A stretch of 64,000 nucleotides of DNA from Muribaculaceae bacterium (GTDB lineage: Bacteria > Bacteroidota > Bacteroidia > Bacteroidales > Muribaculaceae), in contig JAFUKL010000004.1 in assembly GCA_017473615.1 (NCBI GenBank), forward strand, positions 17,420 through 81,419, read 5' to 3'. Positions 45,204 through 55,753 of the stretch are shown piece after piece. The notes beneath the pieces were generated by a model that was given only the letters and a program-made list of their open reading frames with translations, was not told the DNA's origin and ran no database searches. The translations under genes were made by a program, and so were the position numbers. Position 1 is the stretch's first letter; each line of letters opens with the position of its first letter.

Positions 45204-46592
45204 TTAGAAGTTGAGGTGGGCGGCGGCGGCTATTTTCTTGGGGATGTCGATGTTGTTGTTTACCCCGTTGAAGATTTCTGCTCCTGCTCCTATGGCGAAT
45301 ACCGGGGTGAAATCTCCGGTGTGTCCGGTGGTGGTCCAGCCTATGCCTGTATAACGATTGAATACGCTGAATACGTCGGCAATAAAATTGTTGTAGGTGG
45401 TATACAATGTCTTTACATCTTCAACATTCTTTTGGTTGAAGGTTTTATCGAAAGACTCTTTTATCATCTTGTCGTCTTTTTCATCGACCTCAATGGCACC
45501 GTACAGTCCTAAATTGTCTTTTATATAGGTTTTCATGTCTTCCCAAAGGATGCTTTCTCCTGTTTTTTGTAAATTCTTGCAATATTCCTGAAATCTGGAT
45601 ATTGACACTTTTTGATAGTCAAGATTTTTCAGGGTTACGCGTTTGTTTCCTTTCACACCGAAGGTTAGTCCGCCGGTGTTATGGTCGGCTGTGACTATTA
45701 TAAGTGTTTCGTCGGGGTGTTGCTTGTAGAATTCATACGCAATTTTTACTCCGGCATCGAAGTCAAGGATGGATTTAACCACGCCGGGGTCATTGGCGTG
45801 AGCAATCCAGTCGATGTTTCCGCCTTCTATCATCATGAAGAACTTGTTGGGAGAGACGCGTTGCAGATGGTTGAGGCATGTCTGCGTAAGGTAGGGAACA
45901 TTAAAGTTCTCATTACCCAAACTGTCTACGGTATATCCGCAGTGTCCTTGTCCGTTAGGCTTATTAAGATATACAATCTTGTCGTGATTTTTTACAGTTT
46001 CAAATTCTTCTTTCCCGGTGGCGAATGTGTAACCTGCCTTTTTGATTCTGTCGTAAAGGTCGGTTTCTTCTCCTTTGTTGTTGTTTCTGCTAAGCAGATT
46101 GTATCCTGCAAAGAAATCGTATCCGCTATCTATGATTCCCTTACCGGTTTCGTAGTAATGCTTGCGACTTGGTGCATGCCCGTAGAAAGCAGCCGGGGTG
46201 GCATCGTTAAGAGTGACGGTTGTGGCTATTGCCACGCCATATCCATTTTCTTTAAGCAATTTAGCCACACTGAAAGTCGGAAGGCTGTCGGGGGTAACGC
46301 CAAGCATTGAGTTGTTGGTCTTGCTACCGGTGGAAAGAGCAGTGCCTGCTGCGGCCGAGTCGGTGATGTGCCTGTTTGCCGAGTAGGAAGTGGCAAGTGC
46401 TGTTACCGGGAATTGGAGCATTTGCAGATGCTCGGTGTTGTTGAGAACGGTGCGGTTATAAGCTTCTGTCACCATGATGGGACCGAGACCCATGCCGTCG
46501 CCTATGAAATAGAAAATATACTTCGGAGTTGCTGCCCATGACTCTGTAACGGACATCAAGCAGATGACTAAGGATAGAATTTTAGAATTCAT
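45204..46592 (-). CDS. Alkaline phosphatase
   Basis: 462 residues with a signal peptide (TESWAA, ~1-21). Metal-binding and catalytic motifs: FIGDGMG with Asp32, HITDSAAAGTA with nucleophile Ser79, EGGNIDWIAHAND, ITADHNTGG and GHTGDFTPV. It is a periplasmic phosphomonoesterase that releases phosphate from organic esters. The gene is convergent with the E1 gene. A -7 element TACCTTTG is at 46636-46629 on the minus strand. Confidence 0.93.
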   Translation of the reverse strand: MNSKILSLVICLMSVTESWAATPKYIFYFIGDGMGLGPIMVTEAYNRTVLNNTEHLQMLQFPVTALATSYSANRHITDSAAAGTALSTGSKTNNSMLGVTPDSLPTFSVAKLLKENGYGVAIATTVTLNDATPAAFYGHAPSRKHYYETGKGIIDSGYDFFAGYNLLSRNNNKGEETDLYDRIKKAGYTFATGKEEFETVKNHDKIVYLNKPNGQGHCGYTVDSLGNENFNVPYLTQTCLNHLQRVSPNKFFMMIEGGNIDWIAHANDPGVVKSILDFDAGVKIAYEFYKQHPDETLIIVTADHNTGGLTFGVKGNKRVTLKNLDYQKVSISRFQEYCKNLQKTGESILWEDMKTYIKDNLGLYGAIEVDEKDDKMIKESFDKTFNQKNVEDVKTLYTTYNNFIADVFSVFNRYTGIGWTTTGHTGDFTPVFAIGAGAEIFNGVNNNIDIPKKIAAAAHLNF

Positions 46593-46628
46593 TGAATCTG
46601 ATTTTTTTGAGTTTATTTTTTATGCAGA

Positions 46629-46636
46629 CAAAGGTA
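46629..46636 (-). promoter_or_regulatory. -7 element for alkaline phosphatase
   Basis: TACCTTTG on the minus strand matches TAnnTTTG and lies ~37 bp upstream of the start codon. The -33 box is unclear. Confidence 0.5.
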
Positions 46637-46672
46637 ATTAATATTTTCGTTATAGTGATTTGTGTTATGGTA

Positions 46673-46715
46673 AAAAATAAGAACACCTACTATATATGTA
46701 TTGTATGGTGTTCTT
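46673..46715 (-). terminator. Terminator after mscL
   Basis: AAGAACACC (46679-46687) and GGTGTTCTT (46707-46715) pair. On the minus strand the hairpin is followed by TATTTTTT, and on the plus strand by ATTTTTTT. Confidence 0.65.
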
Positions 46716-46727
46716 ATTTTTTTGTGC

Positions 46728-47159
46728 TTATTGTTTTTTCAGCAAGTCGCGTATCTCGGTAAGCAATTTTTCTTCTGCTGATGGTTCCGGTGCGGGAGCC
46801 GGAGGAGCCGATGCCTCTTCTTTCTTGCGGTTCAATTTACCTATAAGGCGGATGAACAGGAATATGCAGAATGCGATGATGATGAAGTCTACCGTAGTCT
46901 GGATGAAATTACCGTAGTTCAAAGTCGCTTCAGGAGTGATTACCGTACCTGCCGCATCTTTAACTTCCGGCTTAATAACCCATTTGAGTTCCTTGAAGTT
47001 AATGCCTCCCACAAGAAGCCCTACGGTAGGCATAATCACATCATTTACCATAGAAGTCACGATTTTTCCGAATGCACCACCAATGATGACACCCACAGCC
47101 ATATCCAGCACGTTCCCCTTCATGGCGAAATTTTTGAAATCTGTAAGAAATTTATTCAT
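46728..47159 (-). CDS. mscL: Large-conductance mechanosensitive channel
   Basis: 143 residues. The N-terminal helix and first pore helix are typical ([27 protein letters not shown]), then [22 protein letters not shown] as the second helix and the charged C-terminal bundle ([13 protein letters not shown]). MscL opens under membrane tension during hypo-osmotic shock. Between the helices is a longer periplasmic loop than in E. coli. It is divergent from gapA. Confidence 0.95.
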   Translation of the reverse strand: MNKFLTDFKNFAMKGNVLDMAVGVIIGGAFGKIVTSMVNDVIMPTVGLLVGGINFKELKWVIKPEVKDAAGTVITPEATLNYGNFIQTTVDFIIIAFCIFLFIRLIGKLNRKKEEASAPPAPAPEPSAEEKLLTEIRDLLKKQ

Positions 47160-47293
47160 AAGTATAAAATAAAAGTTTATTTATATGGTATAATTATCAG
47201 TGTTTTAAACCGGTTTTCGGATGACGAGCAAAAATAAAGAAAAATTTCCATTATTTATGAGGCTTAATAAGTATTTTTTCAAAAAAAAAGTAT

Positions 47294-47301
47294 TACTTTT
47301 G
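47294..47301 (+). promoter_or_regulatory. -7 element for gapA
   Basis: TACTTTTG fits TAnnTTTG. The start codon is ~136 bp downstream, so the transcript would have a long, AT-rich leader in which no known riboswitch was recognised. Confidence 0.55.
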
Positions 47302-47434
47302 CAGGGAATTAGTATGGCTTATTGTGATTAGCTCTAATTCTCAATGTTTTAGGTGTAAAAACGGTAATAAAAGAAGATTGCAACTAACCTATAAAAATAG
47401 GAACTTATACTTTAACTAAATAAATTTATTTTAG

Positions 47435-48448
<1,014 letters not shown>

Positions 48449-48475
48449 TTTTTTAACCAAAGAACAAAATAACCA

Positions 48476-48508
48476 TAGCTCGGAGGTGAAAACTCCGGGC
48501 TATTTTTT
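48476..48508 (+). terminator. Terminator after gapA
   Basis: TAGCTCGGAG pairs with CTCCGGGCTA (one G-U pair) across a 7-nt loop, followed by six T. The -7 element of the next gene begins in the T-run. Confidence 0.85.
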
Positions 48509-48515
48509 ATATTTG
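48508..48515 (+). promoter_or_regulatory. -7 element for the C_GCAxxG_C_C gene
   Basis: TATATTTG overlaps the end of the gapA terminator and lies 17 bp before the start codon at 48533. No clear -33 box. Confidence 0.45.
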
Positions 48516-48532
48516 CCGAAAGGTTTTATTTT

Positions 48533-49012
48533 ATGAAAAGAAGATTGACACAAGAGGAAATAGAAGAACGTGTGGCTCGAGGTGTGGAACTTTTTAAAAG
48601 CGGTTTCAATTGCGCTCAGGCAGTGACGGGTGCTTTTGCCGACCTGTATGGTATTCCTCAAGACGTAGCTATGCGAATGAGTGCGTCGTTTGGAGGTGGT
48701 ATGGGACGAATGCGACTCACCTGCGGAGCGGCAAGCGGCATGTTTCTATTGGCAGGATTGGAAAACGGATGTGCTACGGTAGAGGAACCTCAAAAGCGTG
48801 CCGAGAATTATGCGCTTGTACAGGAATTGGCAGGTGAGTTCAAGAAAGAAAACGGTTCGCTCACTTGTGCCGAACTTTTGGGGTTGCGTTCAGGGAAAAC
48901 GGAATCACCGATACCCGGAGAACGTACAAGGGAGTATTATAAGCAACGTCCTTGCACCATGATGGTGGAAAGTGCGTGCCGTATTTTCGCCGAGAAAATC
49001 AATATTCGCTGA
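48533..49012 (+). CDS. C_GCAxxG_C_C family protein
   Basis: 159 residues with the Cys pattern that names the family: SGFNCAQAV, TCGAASGMF (the GCAxxG-type site), LTCAELLG and RPCTMMVESACRIF. Members are small, probably redox-active or metal-binding proteins, some annotated as split-Soret-like. No signal peptide. The function is unknown. The 3' end overlaps the convergent phospholipase-like gene by 14 bp. Confidence 0.82.
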   Translation: MKRRLTQEEIEERVARGVELFKSGFNCAQAVTGAFADLYGIPQDVAMRMSASFGGGMGRMRLTCGAASGMFLLAGLENGCATVEEPQKRAENYALVQELAGEFKKENGSLTCAELLGLRSGKTESPIPGERTREYYKQRPCTMMVESACRIFAEKINIR

Positions 49013-49844
49013 ACCATTTGGGCTTGATTACGATACCGAAACGAAGTCGGGAATGGTATTGCTTGTAATCGAGCAGACTTTCGCCGTATCCGTTGTAATA
49101 TTGTAGAAAGAGGTATTGGTTTGCTTTGTTTGACATGTGATAATTAAGTTCTACAACGGTATTGAAATTGAAATTCCATCCGCTACGCTTGATAAGAGTT
49201 ACGGCGAATCCGAGTTTCTTGTTGCGACTCATCACTTGTATGCCGTTCTGGTATATACCGCTGTATTTAAGTATATCGCGATTGTTTTCGCCGTCTATAA
49301 TAGGAATCCAGTACTTAGCGTGAATCATGAATTGCGGGCTTATGAAAAACGAGCCGCAAAATGAAACTTTGTTCCAGCTGCGCGAGTTCAAGGAATCTCG
49401 TCCGTTGCTTTCATGCTCAATCAGCACCGATGCTTTTCCCACGATTCTGTCTTTAACGATAAGAAGCTTGCTGAGACCGATACCCGGATTGAAATTGAAA
49501 TCTCTTACAGGCATGGACTTCTCGAACACGTTCCAGAATACCTTTTGATTGTAGAACAAGAATAGATAAGTGTTGAACGGCAAAGAACTCTTGGTAAGAC
49601 GTTGAGAGATACTTATCTGGAACTTGACATCGGAATTATATCGTGTGATTTTTGAACCAAGTGTGGTTCCGCCAACAAAATAGTTGTCTTTGTATAACGT
49701 GAAATAAGGACCGTTGTCATATTCGCGTCTCACGCTATCGGCATTCATCTTGTTGTCATCCTCAAATTTTACTATTTGAGCATGCAGAGCAGTTGACACT
49801 CCGGTAACAATCAATAATATAAAAACAATGAAATTCCTTATCAT
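48999..49844 (-). CDS. Outer-membrane phospholipase A-like protein
   Basis: 281 residues with a signal peptide (TALHAQ, ~1-22). It carries the OMPLA signature HESNGRDSLNSRSWNK, which holds the catalytic His and Ser, and NGYGESLLDYKQ near the C-terminus. The body is barrel-like (FNFNPGIGLSKLLI, FNFNTVVELNYHM). OMPLA enzymes hydrolyse phospholipids in the outer leaflet. It is not a typical full PldA, so the family name is used without a gene symbol. A -7 element lies at 49868-49875. Confidence 0.83.
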   Translation of the reverse strand: MIRNFIVFILLIVTGVSTALHAQIVKFEDDNKMNADSVRREYDNGPYFTLYKDNYFVGGTTLGSKITRYNSDVKFQISISQRLTKSSLPFNTYLFLFYNQKVFWNVFEKSMPVRDFNFNPGIGLSKLLIVKDRIVGKASVLIEHESNGRDSLNSRSWNKVSFCGSFFISPQFMIHAKYWIPIIDGENNRDILKYSGIYQNGIQVMSRNKKLGFAVTLIKRSGWNFNFNTVVELNYHMSNKANQYLFLQYYNGYGESLLDYKQYHSRLRFGIVIKPKWFSEY

Positions 49845-49867
49845 TTTTGTTCAAGCCTTTTTCAGCG

Positions 49868-49875
49868 CAAAAATA
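49868..49875 (-). promoter_or_regulatory. -7 element for the phospholipase-like gene
   Basis: TATTTTTG on the minus strand, ~24 bp upstream of the start codon at 49844. Confidence 0.5.
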
Positions 49876-49972
49876 TAGATAAAAATCCAATGCTACAATT
49901 TCCAAAAATCTGTTTTTTCGGTATCTTTGATTTTCTCTATGGAATGTATCGGCAGGATATTTCATAAAGTAC

Positions 49973-50174
49973 TTAGAATCTGTTTAAAATTTTCTTGTAA
50001 TTTTGATTACAGTTCTACTTGGGACAAGTTTCGGATTCTTTAAGGCTCTTTTGGTTGTCTTTTTTTATCAAATCGCTTGGAAATAGCTCGCTATTATCTG
50101 CGCAATTTGATAAAAAAATCCATTCCAAAATACTGCTTAAAATAATCTCGAAATAAAATTTAAACAGATTCTTA
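49973..50174. repeat. MITE-like element, full copy
   Basis: About 200 bp bounded by inverted repeats: TTAGAATCTGTTTAAAATTT on the left and its near reverse complement AAATTTAAACAGATTCTTA on the right. An inner palindrome (TTTTTATCAAAT and ATTTGATAAAAA) lies near 50087-50135. It has no ORF. The right half (CCAAAATAC, TTAAAATAATCTCGAAATAA) recurs at 57638-57670. It fills most of the 423-bp gap between the phospholipase-like gene and the sigma factor. Confidence 0.65.
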
Positions 50175-50267
50175 AATTTGGAGCTGTTAAAGATTTTTTA
50201 ACTTATAAAACGGTATTTAAATGTAGAATTGCATGTCTTAACTATAGAGACGAGAAACAAGAGAAAG

Positions 50268-50759
50268 ATGACATCCCAAAAGTTTGACATATTGTATCGC
50301 AAAAATTATCCGGTGTTATACCGGTTGGCGTTTATGATACTGCGCGATGACGAGGAGTGCCGGGATTTGGTGAATGAAGTATTTGCCGACCTGCTTGACG
50401 GCGGTCGTTGCGACGAAATAGACAACATCGACGGCTATCTGTTCCGTACGGTGCGAAACAGGGCTTTATCGGTGATTTCCGGCAGGAGCGTGCAAGAGCG
50501 ATTCTGTCGCTTGTATCCTATTGAACAGGAGCTAATTACCTCCTACGATCACAATTATGATAAAAAACTGTTTTTAATCATGCAATTTTTAGATTCGCAT
50601 CTCACTCCTGTAGCCCGAAGTGTAATAAGGCTGATTTTCGAGCATGGAAAAAGTTATAAAGAGACAGCCGAACTTGAAGGAATCAGTGTGCCTATGGTGA
50701 ATAAGTATGTGGTTAAGACGTTGCGAATGCTTAGAGAAGAGTTTAAGAAAGAAAGTTAA
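50268..50759 (+). CDS. ECF-type RNA polymerase sigma factor
   Basis: 163 residues from the ATG at 50268 (an in-frame ATG at 50229 is less likely). Region 2: FDILYRKNYPVLYRLAFMILRDDEECRDLVNEVF; region 4: ARSVIRLIFEHGKSYKETAELEGISVPMVNKYV, a helix-turn-helix for -35 recognition. It precedes an anti-sigma-like gene and a TonB-receptor-like gene, the standard Bacteroidetes cell-surface signalling set. Confidence 0.9.
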   Translation: MTSQKFDILYRKNYPVLYRLAFMILRDDEECRDLVNEVFADLLDGGRCDEIDNIDGYLFRTVRNRALSVISGRSVQERFCRLYPIEQELITSYDHNYDKKLFLIMQFLDSHLTPVARSVIRLIFEHGKSYKETAELEGISVPMVNKYVVKTLRMLREEFKKES

Positions 50760-50772
50760 ATTAGATACTGTT

Positions 50773-51432
50773 ATGAAGACAATAGACGATAATACAAGGG
50801 ATGAAATAATATCTCGAGTAATAGATGCTCCGGAGACATTAACCTCGGAGGATATACGATTGATTCATGAGGATAAGGAATTGAATGAACTTTACAATTC
50901 GGCAGTGTTATGCCGAGATGCACATGTTGCTGTCGACACGGTGATACCTGATGTGGAGACTGAGTTGGCGAAGTTCAAGGCTCAGAAAAAGAAAGTGATG
51001 CCGTTATACAGGCGTTGGAATGCACTGATGCGCATAGCGGCGGTATTTATCGGTGTGGCTGTATCCGTTCTTGTAGTGGCAAGGGTGATGGAATACCGCG
51101 GATTTACGATGTTCACTGCCACAGAAAAAATCCTTGAAGAAGAACTGTCAGCTGAGATTAATATTGCTCCTGTGGCTGCTGTTGTTGAAAGTGAAACAGA
51201 AATCGTGAACGATAAGGAACTTGTTTATGATAATGTTTCTCTTGAAGAGATAATGAGCGAACTCGCTCAAATTTATAACGTGAGTGTGGAGTTTGGTAAT
51301 GATGATGTTAAATCATTGCGCTTATATGTGAAGATCGAGCGGGGCAAAACAATTGCTGAGGTAGTCAGCATGCTTGGTGCCTTCGAGAAATTCGACATCA
51401 GTATAAACGAAAACCATGTGATAGTGAAGTAA
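50773..51432 (+). CDS. FecR-like anti-sigma factor (DUF4974)
   Basis: 219 residues from the ATG at 50773; a longer frame from 50707 would overlap the sigma gene. The N-terminal part is cytoplasmic (~1-80), a membrane helix spans ~83-103 (MRIAAVFIGVAVSVLVVARVM), and the C-terminal DUF4974 domain (LVYDNVSLEEIMSELAQIY, IAEVVSMLGAF) would be periplasmic. It lacks the long FecR middle domain, so it is a short version. It should hold or activate the sigma factor 13 bp upstream. Confidence 0.85.
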   Translation: MKTIDDNTRDEIISRVIDAPETLTSEDIRLIHEDKELNELYNSAVLCRDAHVAVDTVIPDVETELAKFKAQKKKVMPLYRRWNALMRIAAVFIGVAVSVLVVARVMEYRGFTMFTATEKILEEELSAEINIAPVAAVVESETEIVNDKELVYDNVSLEEIMSELAQIYNVSVEFGNDDVKSLRLYVKIERGKTIAEVVSMLGAFEKFDISINENHVIVK

Positions 51433-51467
51433 GTTTCAGTACATCGTATAAAAACACATCATCAGTT

Positions 51468-54014
51468 ATGAATAAGAAAATATATGCCGCATTGTTGGTG
51501 GCGATATTGTTTGCTGCACTTACGGCAAGGGCAGAGACAATAACCCGAACCTATAAGGACGAACCTATGCCAAACGTGTTGCGTGACATAGATAATGCTT
51601 ATACCGAGGGAAATATAAGTTTCATCTATAATGAACTTGAGGATTTTACCGTTACAACCGATATTAAGGGGAAGACAATTATAGAGACAATATATGAGGT
51701 GGTAGGTTTTTATCCTATCAGAGTTACTCATGTGGATGGCAATATATTTCTTGAATGCTGGCAGAAAGAACCGCATCGCATGAAAGGCAGATTGCTCGAT
51801 GAAAATATGCATCCTGTGGAATATGCCAATGTGCAGTTGTTTAATCCTGCCGATACGACGTTTATAACCGGCGGTGTGAGTAATGCCAACGGAGATTTCG
51901 TTATACCGGTAGATGCCGAGAAGGTGCTGTTGAGGACACATTGTATAGGCTATATGCCGTATTCATGCGTGTATGAAGTAGGCAGTATAGGCATCGTTCG
52001 CCTTCACACGAATGCGAAATTGTTGCGGGAAGTAAAGGTCGAGCAAAAACATGTGGAGTATAACGGAGACAAGATTGTTGCGCATCCCACAGCCACCCAA
52101 ATCAAGCATAGCTATGATTTCTTCTCATTGCTTGGGCAAATGCCTTTTCCCGGAGTATTTGTCGACGAGCTGAATCGTTCCATCTCTTCATTCAGTGGTA
52201 CGCCTATTATACTTGTGGATGGCGTAAAACGCAGTACTCGAGATTTGTACAGCATTCAACCTAACAATGTCAAAAAAGTAGAATACTCGATGAGTGTTCC
52301 CATGAAGTATGCCGATAGCGGTGCTTCCGGTGTGATTTACATATATCTTAAAGACCCTAAAGCCGCCGGAGGCTCTTTTTATACCAATGTTATGGCATCT
52401 CCTACCACCGGTTTTGTGAATGCCGACGCCGGTTTTTCTTATAATCAAGGGAAGTCTCAATTTACACTTGACTATGTATTCAATCTACGCGATTACAATG
52501 AACGTATTATAGACCGAGAGGAAAGTTATGTGGGAGATGATTTCAGGGTGGATTTCAAAGAAGATGGCAGCAGTTCGCCTTTCGACTACAATACTCACGA
52601 CATAAGTGCAGGATATAAGTATCGCCATGACAATACGATGTATTTCTCGGTGAAATTCAACAACGAAATATACACTCGTCATGCTGAAGAGATGGGGTAT
52701 GTGGAGGATTCGTTCTTGGGAAACTATAACCGTGTGACAAGCAACCGTAATTATTCTTATAAGCCATCGCTCGACTTATATGTGCAAAAAGAATGGAACG
52801 GCGGTCACACAGTGGAGGCACAAGTAGTAGGTTCATTGTCGGATAACGGGTATGAACGCACTTATAATGATAAACTTGAAACGGGTGAAACGAAATCCTT
52901 CCCCTCAAAAGTGAATAGCGATAATCAATCGTTGGTTTCAGAGGTTACTTACCGGAAAGTGCTGTCGCAAAAGACTTCGTTGTCGGCAGGTGTTCAAAAC
53001 CAACTGTCCAAATCTGAAAACAACTATACATTGAGTGATTATGTTACCACTCTTAATGAAAATAATAATTACGCCTATGTGAATTTGAGCCAAAAGATAG
53101 GAAAAATGAGTTTGAATATCGGAACCGGGGTGAAATATATAGTGATGAAGAGCGAAAAGAATGAACGTGAATTTACACGTAATATTACTTCGCTGAGTTT
53201 TGCCGGCAGTCCGTTGAAGAAACTTTATGTGTCTCTTACCGGAAGTTATCGTCCAAGTATCCCGGGATTATCGGCACTTACCGACTTGGAACAGGTGAGC
53301 AACGATTATCTATTGGTGAATGGTAACCCAAATCTAAAGACCGGTCACAGATTTAATACCCGAGTGTCTTTGGCTACCGATATTAAAGATGTATTCGGCA
53401 TAGTGCTTGTGAATACATTTTATACCACCATAGACCCTTTTTATAGCAATATCATTTATAAAGGTAATGGAAAATTTCTTCAGCGTACCGAGAACTACGA
53501 CAGATGGCAGGCTTATGAAGCACGGCTTGTACTTACTCTCAAAGAAGTGTTTAATAAACATTTATCGGCAAGGGTGGAAACTTTCTACAACAACTACCTT
53601 ACATGCGGCATAGACTGGAAACACCGTCTTAACAGTGTGGGACTGTTCTTTTCGGCAACGGGATATTTCGGCAAGTGGACGGCACAGTTGAGCTATAGAA
53701 TGCCGTATAAGACACTTTCTGCCCAACGTATTGAAAAGACAGAGCCGTGGTCTTCGGTATCACTCGGTTATCGTCATAAGAATTGGTTTGTATCGGCATC
53801 GGGACATTTGTTGTTCAGCAAGAAAGGAACTCAATATCCATTCCGGAATTTGAGTGACACCTATTCGGGCTCGGGTAATGTTTACATCAAGGATAATGCC
53901 AATATGATATCGTTTACGGTGCGTTACAATGTGAGTTTCGGTAAACTGTTTGGCAAGACCAAGAGACGTACGTTGTTTAATCAAGGCTCCGGAGCTTCGG
54001 TGTTGACGTTGTAA
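51468..54014 (+). CDS. TonB-dependent receptor-like outer-membrane protein
   Basis: 848 residues with a signal peptide (ALTARA, ~1-22). An STN-like signalling domain (~28-90) is followed by a carboxypeptidase-regulatory domain (~104-190: MKGRLLDENMHPVEYANVQLF), a plug-like domain (~200-325: GTPIILVDGVKR, GASGVIYIYLKDP) and a beta-barrel to the C-terminus. The STN part would relay substrate sensing to the FecR-like protein and sigma factor upstream. No SusD gene follows, so this is not a classical glycan-uptake pair. Confidence 0.86.
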   Translation: MNKKIYAALLVAILFAALTARAETITRTYKDEPMPNVLRDIDNAYTEGNISFIYNELEDFTVTTDIKGKTIIETIYEVVGFYPIRVTHVDGNIFLECWQKEPHRMKGRLLDENMHPVEYANVQLFNPADTTFITGGVSNANGDFVIPVDAEKVLLRTHCIGYMPYSCVYEVGSIGIVRLHTNAKLLREVKVEQKHVEYNGDKIVAHPTATQIKHSYDFFSLLGQMPFPGVFVDELNRSISSFSGTPIILVDGVKRSTRDLYSIQPNNVKKVEYSMSVPMKYADSGASGVIYIYLKDPKAAGGSFYTNVMASPTTGFVNADAGFSYNQGKSQFTLDYVFNLRDYNERIIDREESYVGDDFRVDFKEDGSSSPFDYNTHDISAGYKYRHDNTMYFSVKFNNEIYTRHAEEMGYVEDSFLGNYNRVTSNRNYSYKPSLDLYVQKEWNGGHTVEAQVVGSLSDNGYERTYNDKLETGETKSFPSKVNSDNQSLVSEVTYRKVLSQKTSLSAGVQNQLSKSENNYTLSDYVTTLNENNNYAYVNLSQKIGKMSLNIGTGVKYIVMKSEKNEREFTRNITSLSFAGSPLKKLYVSLTGSYRPSIPGLSALTDLEQVSNDYLLVNGNPNLKTGHRFNTRVSLATDIKDVFGIVLVNTFYTTIDPFYSNIIYKGNGKFLQRTENYDRWQAYEARLVLTLKEVFNKHLSARVETFYNNYLTCGIDWKHRLNSVGLFFSATGYFGKWTAQLSYRMPYKTLSAQRIEKTEPWSSVSLGYRHKNWFVSASGHLLFSKKGTQYPFRNLSDTYSGSGNVYIKDNANMISFTVRYNVSFGKLFGKTKRRTLFNQGSGASVLTL

Positions 54015-54073
54015 GCAAAAAACTCCCAATCTGTGCATATAGAAGATGTAAAAGGCGATGTGTCGAGTGGTTT

Positions 54074-55729
54074 TTATTTCCGGTCTTTTTCACGTATTTC
54101 AACACGGCGTATTTTACCGCTTATCGTCTTAGGCAATTCATCGACGAATTCTATTATACGAGGATATTTGTAAGGTGCGGTTGTTCGCTTTACATGATTC
54201 TGTATCTCATTGATAAGCTGCTCGTTTGCCTTGTCTTTGTATTCTTTGGAAAGGACAATAGTGGCTTTTACCACTTGCCCGCGTATTTCATCGGGAACTC
54301 CTGTTATTGCGCATTCCACTACTGCGGGATGAGTCATAAGTGCGCTTTCTACTTCAAACGGACCAATGCGGTAGCCGGAAGACTTGATGACATCATCTTT
54401 ACGCCCTATGAACCAGTAATAACCGTCTTCATCGCGCCATGCCACATCTCCGGTGTGGTATATTCCGTCGTGATAAGCTTCTTTGGTGAGAGCCGGGTCG
54501 CGGTAGTATTCCTTGAATAATCCTACGGGGTGTTTCCCGTGTGTACGCACCACAATTTCGCCTTGTTCTCCATCTTCAGCCCAAGTTCCGTCGTTTTTCA
54601 TCAAATCGATGTCGTATACGGGACCTTTCTTTCCCATAGAGCCGGGACGAGGTTCTACCATCGGATAAGTGCCTACGGTGATGGTCGTTTCAGTTTGTCC
54701 GAATGATTCATACATTTTTATGCCTGTCAATTCGAGCCATTTTTCATATACGCTGTGGTTTAATGCCTCACCTGCGGTAGTGCAGTATTTAAGTGCAGAA
54801 AGGTCATATTTTGATACATCCTCGCGAATCAAAAAACGGAATACTGTGGGAGGAGCGCAAAAAGATGTTATATGGTATTTTTCGAAAATGACAAGTAAGT
54901 CGGCCGGTGTAAACTTCTCAAAATCATATACGAAAACATTAGCTCCAACAATCCATTGCCCATAGTATTTACCCCACACGGCTTTCCCCCAACCGGTATC
55001 GGCAAGAGTGAGGTGGAGACTATTCTCATTAACGTTGTGCCAATATTTGGCTGTAATGATATGCCCCAAAGGATAGGTGAAGTCGTGTGCCACCATTTTA
55101 GGCTCTCCTGTGGTTCCTGATGTGAAATACATCAAAGAAATGTCATCGTTTGTATTGGCGATTTCGGGGCGTGTGAATTCGGGAGCATTATCAACGCCTT
55201 GGTTGTAATCGTCCCATCCTTCAGGCACTTCAGGACCTATTGATATATAGTTTTTTACCGACGGGCAACCGGGTCGTGCCTTTTCAACATGCTTGATGAC
55301 CTCGTCATCGCCCACAGCTACGATAGCTCTGATGTCGGCTGCGTTGGCGCGATAAATGATGTCTTTTTCGGTAAGAAGATGAGTGGCGGGAATTACAGCC
55401 GCTCCTATTTTGTGAAGAGCCGTTATTGCCATCCAGAACTGGTAACGGCGTTTCAGAATCAACATTACCATGTCGCCGCGCTTGATACCGAGCTGGGTGA
55501 AGTAGCTTGCTGCTTTGTCGCTTTCTCGTTTAACATCGGCGAAAGTGAATTGAATTTCATCGCCTTTGTCGTTGGTCCAAAGCAGTGCTTTTTTATCAGG
55601 ACTGATTCGTGCCCATTCGTCTACTACATCATATCCGAAATTGAAATTTTCAGGAACTTTGATGTTGAAGTTTTTCATGAAATCATCGTATGATTCAAAA
55701 TCGGTCTTATCAAGAAATTTTTCAAGCAT
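54074..55729 (-). CDS. AMP-dependent acyl-CoA synthetase
   Basis: 551 residues of the ANL adenylating family. Motifs: [17 protein letters not shown] (AMP-binding P-loop), [32 protein letters not shown] and [13 protein letters not shown] with the C-terminal catalytic Lys. The overall pattern is like bacterial medium-chain/acetyl acyl-CoA synthetases. It converts a carboxylic acid, ATP and CoA to acyl-CoA. It lies 24 bp behind an HTH-cupin regulator on the same strand, a frequent pairing. Confidence 0.92.
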   Translation of the reverse strand: MLEKFLDKTDFESYDDFMKNFNIKVPENFNFGYDVVDEWARISPDKKALLWTNDKGDEIQFTFADVKRESDKAASYFTQLGIKRGDMVMLILKRRYQFWMAITALHKIGAAVIPATHLLTEKDIIYRANAADIRAIVAVGDDEVIKHVEKARPGCPSVKNYISIGPEVPEGWDDYNQGVDNAPEFTRPEIANTNDDISLMYFTSGTTGEPKMVAHDFTYPLGHIITAKYWHNVNENSLHLTLADTGWGKAVWGKYYGQWIVGANVFVYDFEKFTPADLLVIFEKYHITSFCAPPTVFRFLIREDVSKYDLSALKYCTTAGEALNHSVYEKWLELTGIKMYESFGQTETTITVGTYPMVEPRPGSMGKKGPVYDIDLMKNDGTWAEDGEQGEIVVRTHGKHPVGLFKEYYRDPALTKEAYHDGIYHTGDVAWRDEDGYYWFIGRKDDVIKSSGYRIGPFEVESALMTHPAVVECAITGVPDEIRGQVVKATIVLSKEYKDKANEQLINEIQNHVKRTTAPYKYPRIIEFVDELPKTISGKIRRVEIREKDRK

Positions 55730-55753
55730 GTCTTTATAGATGTTTATTGTAGT

